Source of the DNA: an uncultured Lysobacteraceae bacterium
Lineage (GTDB): Bacteria > Pseudomonadota > Gammaproteobacteria > Xanthomonadales > Rhodanobacteraceae
Length of the DNA stretch: 6,940 nucleotides
Assembly (NCBI GenBank): GCA_946482585.1
Contig: CAMLSI010000286.1
Span: 1-6,940 of the forward strand
Reading direction: 5' to 3'
In this document: piece by piece, positions 1 through 4,500 of the stretch
Numbering within the stretch: the first letter of the stretch is position 1
Layout of the letters: every line of letters begins with the position of its first letter
The notes under the pieces: model-generated
The model's input: the letters and a program-made list of their open reading frames with translations, nothing else
The model's database searches: none
What the model was told of the DNA's origin: nothing
Position numbers and translations under genes: made by a program

Positions 1-243
1 GACGTGCCGTCGGCCGAGCCGGTGATGTTTGCGTATGTGCTCGACACACCAGCGCAGCGCGAGGCGTTGCAGGAAGAAATCCTCGATCGCATCGCCGCGA
101 TTCAGGCGCTCAGCGAGACGGTGGCGACCGCGCAGCTCGAAGCACCGGATTCGCGTTCGCACGGCGGCATTCTCGATGCGCTCGCGATTCTGTCGCGCGA
201 TGTGCGCGGGCTCATGGAAGCGAGTTTCCAGCCGGGGCCGTGA
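1..243 (+). CDS. Small helical protein of unknown function, 3' part (5' end may lie outside the window)
   Basis: The frame is open from the first base and ends at the TGA at 241-243, giving 80 codons. Third positions are G/C-rich as in the other genes here. Possible starts inside the window are GTG at 4 and ATG at 25; neither has a good Shine-Dalgarno sequence, so the true start may lie further left. The ATG at 25 would give a 72-residue protein. Two likely amphipathic helices are visible: one beginning TPAQREALQEEILDRIAAI, the other GILDALAILSRDVRGLMEA. A short polar stretch (APDSRSHG) separates them. I see no signal peptide, membrane segment, Cys or catalytic motif. The two-helix layout loosely recalls small Pseudomonas/Xanthomonas proteins of the DUF3077 or XAC0095 kind, but I cannot confirm either. 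No function is assigned. Confidence 0.6.
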   Translation, partial: DVPSAEPVMFAYVLDTPAQREALQEEILDRIAAIQALSETVATAQLEAPDSRSHGGILDALAILSRDVRGLMEASFQPGP

Positions 244-252
244 GTTCCTGCT

Positions 253-279
253 GCCGGGGCGGCCATGAGTCGTCCCGGC
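253..279 (+). terminator. Weak candidate stem-loop just after the first gene
   Basis: GCCGGGG (253-259) can pair with TCCCGGC (273-279), including one G-T pair, around a 13-base loop. It starts ten bases after the stop codon of the first gene. Only TTT and then GCCGGCTTT follow, not a real T-tract, so an intrinsic terminator is possible but weak. In DNA this GC-rich, such stems arise easily by chance. Confidence 0.2.
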
Positions 280-402
280 TTTGCCGGCTTTGCCTGCCCC
301 ACCCCTGCATACCGGAAATCCGAAACTCCCGACGCGTCGTGCTCGCGCCGGTGAGCGGCAGATTCGCCGGAGTGAATGTCCATCGCCGCCGGATGTAGAT
401 CC

Positions 403-656
403 GTCATCGATGACTGCCGATCACGCATCGATGAGTGAATTTCACTCGTCGATGAGCGCCGCATCACTCATGCGTGACTGAAATTCAGTCTCGGGCGAGT
501 GAATTTCAGTCATCGCTGGGTGCGAGTCAGTCATCGACGAGTGCCGATCACGCATCGATGAGTGAAATTCAGTCATCGATGCGTACCGCGCTACTCGCGG
601 GTGACTGAATTTCAGTCTCGCGTGAGTGAAATTCAGTCATGGCTGGGTGGCGATCG
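403..656 (+). repeat. Higher-order direct duplication of a 127-bp six-unit block (403-529 and 530-656)
   Basis: Six successive units at 403-529 correspond one-to-one, in order, with six units at 530-656. Examples are CGCATCGATGAGTGAA (424 and 551), GTCTCG openings (488 and 615) and GTCAT-GCTGGGTG (509 and 636). In both copies the third unit carries the extra base, so both blocks are exactly 127 bp and align without gaps. My hand count gives about 103 of 127 identical positions. Arrangement and shared insertion indicate block duplication of already diverged units, followed by further divergence, rather than independent unit slippage. Confidence 0.75.
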
Positions 657-761
657 GTCATCGCTGAGTGAAATTCACTCACCGATGCGTGATCGTCAGT
701 CAACGCTGAGGAAAAATCAGTCATCGATGACTGAAAATCAGGCATCGCGCACGAGTGCGAG
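403..761. repeat. Degenerate tandem array of 21-bp units built from two palindromic cores
   Basis: Seventeen contiguous units can be laid out by eye, starting at 403, 424, 445, 467, 488, 509, 530, 551, 572, 594, 615, 636, 657, 678, 699, 720 and 741. All are 21 bp except those at 445 and 572, which are 22 bp. The consensus is GTCATCGATGAG followed by TGAAATTCA. Only 8 of its 21 bases are G/C, so the array is much AT-richer than the flanking genes. Each unit contains the dyad CATCGATG and the odd-length dyad TGAA(A/T)TTCA. Units diverge most at the second dyad, which is often replaced by GCCGATCA or similar. Decayed units seem to continue leftwards to about 361 (GGAGTGAATGTCCATCGCCG at 369-388). 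There are no unique spacers, so this is not a CRISPR array. Only one frame per strand is open across the unit, and the two 22-bp units break even that one. A protein-coding role is therefore unlikely. Function unknown. Confidence 0.88.
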
Positions 762-915
762 GGCGACCACGCGTTACGCCTGAGGGTGTCAGAATTGTTG
801 TGTGCTGAGAAACCTCACCGATCAGGTCCGTCGAAGGGGGAGGGTTTCTCGCGCCGAGGCGCAATCGCCGCCCGCCCGTGACAGTTCGCCCCCCGAAAAA
901 ACGGTAGCGACCCCT

Positions 916-935
916 GAGCCCCGTCGTGCGGGCTC
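916..935 (+). other. Short GC stem-loop in the leader upstream of the secreted-protein operon
   Basis: GAGCCC (916-921) and GGGCTC (930-935) form a perfect 6-bp stem around an 8-base loop, 63 bases before the ATG at 999. No T-tract follows. It could be a leader hairpin or chance pairing in GC-rich DNA. The surrounding stretch 762-998 holds no gene I can support. I found no pair of -35 and -10 boxes at normal spacing there, and no recognisable riboswitch. Confidence 0.25.
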
Positions 936-998
936 CGAAAGCAGCCGTTTTGACCGGGACGGGCCTCGAGCCCTGCCCGCCAGCCGTCCGGGGGTTCT

Positions 999-1592
999 AT
1001 GTCCGTGGGAGTGTGCCGGTGTCTGCCGGTCCGTGTAGTTCTGTGTGCGTTGCTGGTATTCCTGTCGAGCCGCACCGGCCTCGCCGTTGCGGCGTCGCCC
1101 TGTACCGGCGGCGGGCCGGCGATCGAACTGCGTATCGTCGCCGGCGGCATCGCCCCGGACCTCGATCGCACCACCTCGGTCAGCGTCTACGACGACGGGT
1201 GCACGCGGGTGCATCGCCCCGGCTACCGGCGCGACGCGGGCGACTATCGCCTCGACCTCGACAAGGCCGCGCTCGACGCGCTGCGCCGTCGCGTCGATCA
1301 GCCGGCATTGCGCAGCTTCGACGCGAAGCGCCTCAGCGACGCACTCGCGGCCGCGGAGCGCAGGAAGGCCGGCGCCGGTTCCACGCGGCAAAGCGAACCG
1401 GACGGCGACTACTACGAACTGCGCTGGCACAGCGCCGGCAAAGCTGCCAGCGCGGGCTGGGCGGCCCTGCCCGCAGCGGCGGCGCAGTACGCGGACAATG
1501 AAACCTTGCAACAGATGGCGGCAGCCGTGCGCGCGCTGGAAGCGCTGGCCGGTCGCAGCGATGCGACGCGCATCGACGGAGGCACGCCATGA
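999..1592 (+). CDS. Secreted protein of unknown function, translationally coupled to the downstream giant protease gene
   Basis: It encodes 197 residues. The ATG at 999 is the first usable start after an in-frame TGA at 951-953; GGGGG at 990-994 is a modest ribosome binding site. Residues 1-32 look like a Sec signal peptide: arginines at 7 and 12, hydrophobic core VVLCALLVFL (13-22), and a likely cut after AVA or VAA (31/32). The mature part has exactly two cysteines, C35 and C68, which could form one disulfide. Predicted strands around IELRIVAGG (42-50) and TSVSVYDDG (59-67) are followed by a helix-forming stretch DKAALDALRRRV, a later strand DYYELRWHS, and a C-terminal Ala-rich helix beginning ETLQQMAAAVRALEALAG. 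This strand-strand-helix-strand-helix order loosely recalls DUF6438-type exported proteins or emfourin-type protease inhibitors, a resemblance of pattern only. The last codons overlap the next gene (ATGA at 1589-1592), implying one operon and a joint role at the envelope or outside the cell. Confidence 0.85.
   Translation: MSVGVCRCLPVRVVLCALLVFLSSRTGLAVAASPCTGGGPAIELRIVAGGIAPDLDRTTSVSVYDDGCTRVHRPGYRRDAGDYRLDLDKAALDALRRRVDQPALRSFDAKRLSDALAAAERRKAGAGSTRQSEPDGDYYELRWHSAGKAASAGWAALPAAAAQYADNETLQQMAAAVRALEALAGRSDATRIDGGTP
1578..1582 (+). promoter_or_regulatory. Shine-Dalgarno site for the giant exported protein
   Basis: GGAGG lies six bases before the ATG at 1589, inside the last codons of the preceding gene. 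It is a strong site at ideal spacing. With the ATGA start/stop overlap it fixes the start of the downstream gene and supports translational coupling. Confidence 0.85.
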
Positions 1593-4500
1593 AGCGCCTT
1601 CGCCTTCCGGCTCTGCTGACCGTATCGATTCCGCTGCTCTGCCCCGACGTTCACGCCGGTGCCTACATCAACGGCAGCGACACCGAACCCGACGCGCGCA
1701 CACATGCGCGCACCTTCAGCGGCTACGGCGGCGAGCAGGAAGCCATCCGCGTCTGCGTCGATCTCGGCGGTGACGCGGCACTCGCGATCGCCGCCGAACC
1801 GGCGGTGCGCAACGTCATCGAGACGCTCAACACGTTCCGCTCGCTCGCACGCAACACCTACGCGGAGGGCACCACTGCCGACGTGCCGGCGGGCCAGTAC
1901 GACTTCGAAAGCGTATTGCTGCACGAGATGCTGCATGCGCACGGCCTCGGGCATCCCAACCACGCCGACGAATCGGGCCTTGGCGGCGACGCGTATTACG
2001 GCACGAAAAGCACGCGCGGCCCGAACGGCGTGTTCAACCAGGCCGCCGGTGCCGATGGCATTCACGGCTCCGCCGACGACGTACGCGGCGACGACGTCAA
2101 CCTGCACTGGTACCAACGCACGGTGAACAATCCGGGCGTGTTGCCGGACGTGGTCGACCGGACGACGATGATCCGCGCGCCGAGCGCGCTGCCGACCGGC
2201 CACGCGTTCGCCGCGAACGGCACGCGCAACGTGCTGGCCGCGCTCGGCTTCGCCGATGCCGAAGCCGTGGCCGTGCAGGGCGCACGGCCCGGCGAGGCGC
2301 AGCGTCACCTGCAGCACGACGACATCGCCATGCTGCGCCTCGCGCGCGCGGGGCTGGACGGCATCGTGGGCACGGCGGACGACTACCGCACGAAACTCGT
2401 CTACATCGGCCGCTACACGAATCCCGTCGGCGAGACGTGCCACATCCCGGTGCGCTTCGACAACACCACGGCCTTCGCCTCGACGAGTCTCGGCAGCGCA
2501 CGCATCCAGCCCAACGACTGGGTCGTCTTCAGTTCGCGCATGCGCTTCAACCCGTCGGTGAACTGGTACATGACGCCGGGCGCGAACACGGTGACGACGA
2601 TCGTTTCCGACCTGCCCGACGCGAGCAGCGGCACGCAGCCGTTCGCCGTGCGCGTCAACGTCGCCAAGGCCGCGGGCAATCCGCTCGCCGCGCATCCGTC
2701 CGGCGTCGTCGAAGTGCGCGACGGCGATCGCCAGGATCCGGACACGGCCTATTGCAGCCTCACGCTCGCGGGGACCGCGAACGAAACCGGCGAGTGCCAG
2801 CTCGCGCCGAACGTCGGCGGCCACCGGACGCTCACCGCGGAATACCTCGGCTACGGCGGCTTCGACAGCAGCAGCGACACCGAGGCGCACGCCGTCGCCG
2901 GCACGGTACAGTTCAGTGCGGTCGCATCGAGCAGCGAACCGGTGGCCGTCGGAGCGCCGCTCGAGGTGCGATGGACGCTCGGCCCGCCGTTCGGCGCGCC
3001 GCCGATCGCGTTCGGCGGCACCGTCGTCGTGAAGGATGCGCCCGACTGCGCGTCGCCGCCGCCGGATCCCGCGCACCAGTGCAGCGTCGCGCTGCCGGGC
3101 GATCGCTGCAGCATCACGTTCAACACGACGGGCGCGCGCACGCTCCGGCTCTGCTATGCCGGTGACGGCGCGGCGTCGCCCGCCACGGCGACGCTGCCGC
3201 AGACCGTCGCCGACGCGCGTCCGACGGCGCTGAGCATCGTCGAGGTGTTGCCGGCCGCTCCGCAGCCGTTCGCACCGGTGACGGTCAAGGTCCGCGTCGA
3301 CGAAACGCCGGCACAAGGCGGCCAGCCCCAGGGACTCGTCGAGGTGCTCGACGGTCCGCCGGGCGATCTCACCACGTCACGCTGCACGATCACGCTCGAC
3401 GGCACGCCCGGCGAAACCGGCGAGTGCTCGTTCGTGCCGGTCGATGCCGGCACGCATGCGCTCGCCGCGAATTTTGCGACGCAGGGACAATGGGCCGCGA
3501 GCGCCGCGACGACGCCGCTCGATATCACGCAGCTGCGTATCGCCCGCGTATCGCCGACCGTCGTGCGCGCCGGCCAGGGCGCTTTCGTCTATGTCGATTT
3601 CCAGATCACGCGCTATCTGGAGACCGTGCCGGGCGGGTATGTCGACGTGACCGACGGTACCGATTTCTGCCGCGTCTATTCGGCGGCCAGCGGCGGCTGC
3701 GTGTGGAGCAGCGCGACGCCGGGCGTGCACCAGCTCGTCGCGAGATGGTCGGGCAACGGCAATCATCCCGCACGCGACAGCGCGCCGTTCACGGTGCAGG
3801 TGATCGATCCCAAACTCACGATGGTCAGCGGCGGCGAGCGCAGCTACGACGACGCCAACGGCGCGTCCGAAGGCAACCGTCAGTCGCTCAGCGCGAACGG
3901 TCGCTATCTGCTGTTCCAGTCGGCAGCGACGAACTTCGTGCCCGGCGACACCAACGGCCTGGCCGATCTTTTCGTGCGCGATTCCAAGACCTCGCTGATC
4001 CGGCGCGTCAACACCTCGAGCAGCGGCGAACAGGCGAACGGCGAATCCGGCGACTTCGCGCTCAGCGGCAGCGGACGCTACGTGGTCTTCAGCTCGCTCG
4101 CGACCAACCTCGTGCCGAACGACACGAACGGCGTGCGCGACGTGTTCGTGAAGGATCTCGTCACCGACAGCACGGTGCGTATCTCGATGCGCAGCGACGG
4201 CTCGCAATCGGTGCTCGACAACGAATTCGAAGGCATGCCGACCTCCATCTCGGCGGACGGCCGCTACGTGGCCTTCCTGACCTTCGAACGGCTGCTGCCG
4301 CCTGACAACAATATCCACAACGATATTTATGTGAAGGACATGCTGACGGGCGCGCTCGATCTCGTCAGCACGGCGGGCGACGAGTCGATTGCCAATTTCC
4401 GCAACCATCAGCCCTTCATCAGCGCGAACGGCCGCTACGTCGTGTTCGCCTCGCAGGCGTCGAACTTCGTGCCCGAGGACACCGACATCGGAACGGACGT

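Noticed and set aside
403..761. CRISPR array
   Set aside because: The units are contiguous and degenerate, with no unique spacers of constant length, and no cas gene is present in the window.
562..783. Small protein of heptad repeats within the array (also the frame at 281-481)
   Set aside because: The starts are GTG/TTG without ribosome binding sites. The 22-bp units shift the frame, and the apparent peptide repeat follows from the DNA dyads.
950..1000. Promoter with TTGACC at 950-955 as -35 box
   Set aside because: No -10-like hexamer occurs 16-18 bases downstream; the sequence there is CTGCCC.
926..1501. A 191-codon plus-strand frame overlapping the secreted-protein gene
   Set aside because: It is Arg-rich with biased composition and no domain. 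The frame from 999 has a signal peptide, a sensible mature region and the coupled ATGA junction.
1640..1655. Lipoprotein box at C18 of the giant protein
   Set aside because: The residues before it are PLL, which does not fit the small residue required just before the lipidated cysteine. A signal peptidase I site after VHA (residue 23) fits better.
1412..3316. A 634-codon open frame on the minus strand
   Set aside because: It lies antisense to the two coupled genes, is extremely rich in Arg, Ala and Val, and shows no domain. It is a shadow caused by G/C third positions in the plus-strand genes.
3377..4408. A 343-codon open frame on the minus strand
   Set aside because: It is antisense to the fourth Ig-like domain and first blades, without a ribosome binding site or recognisable domain.
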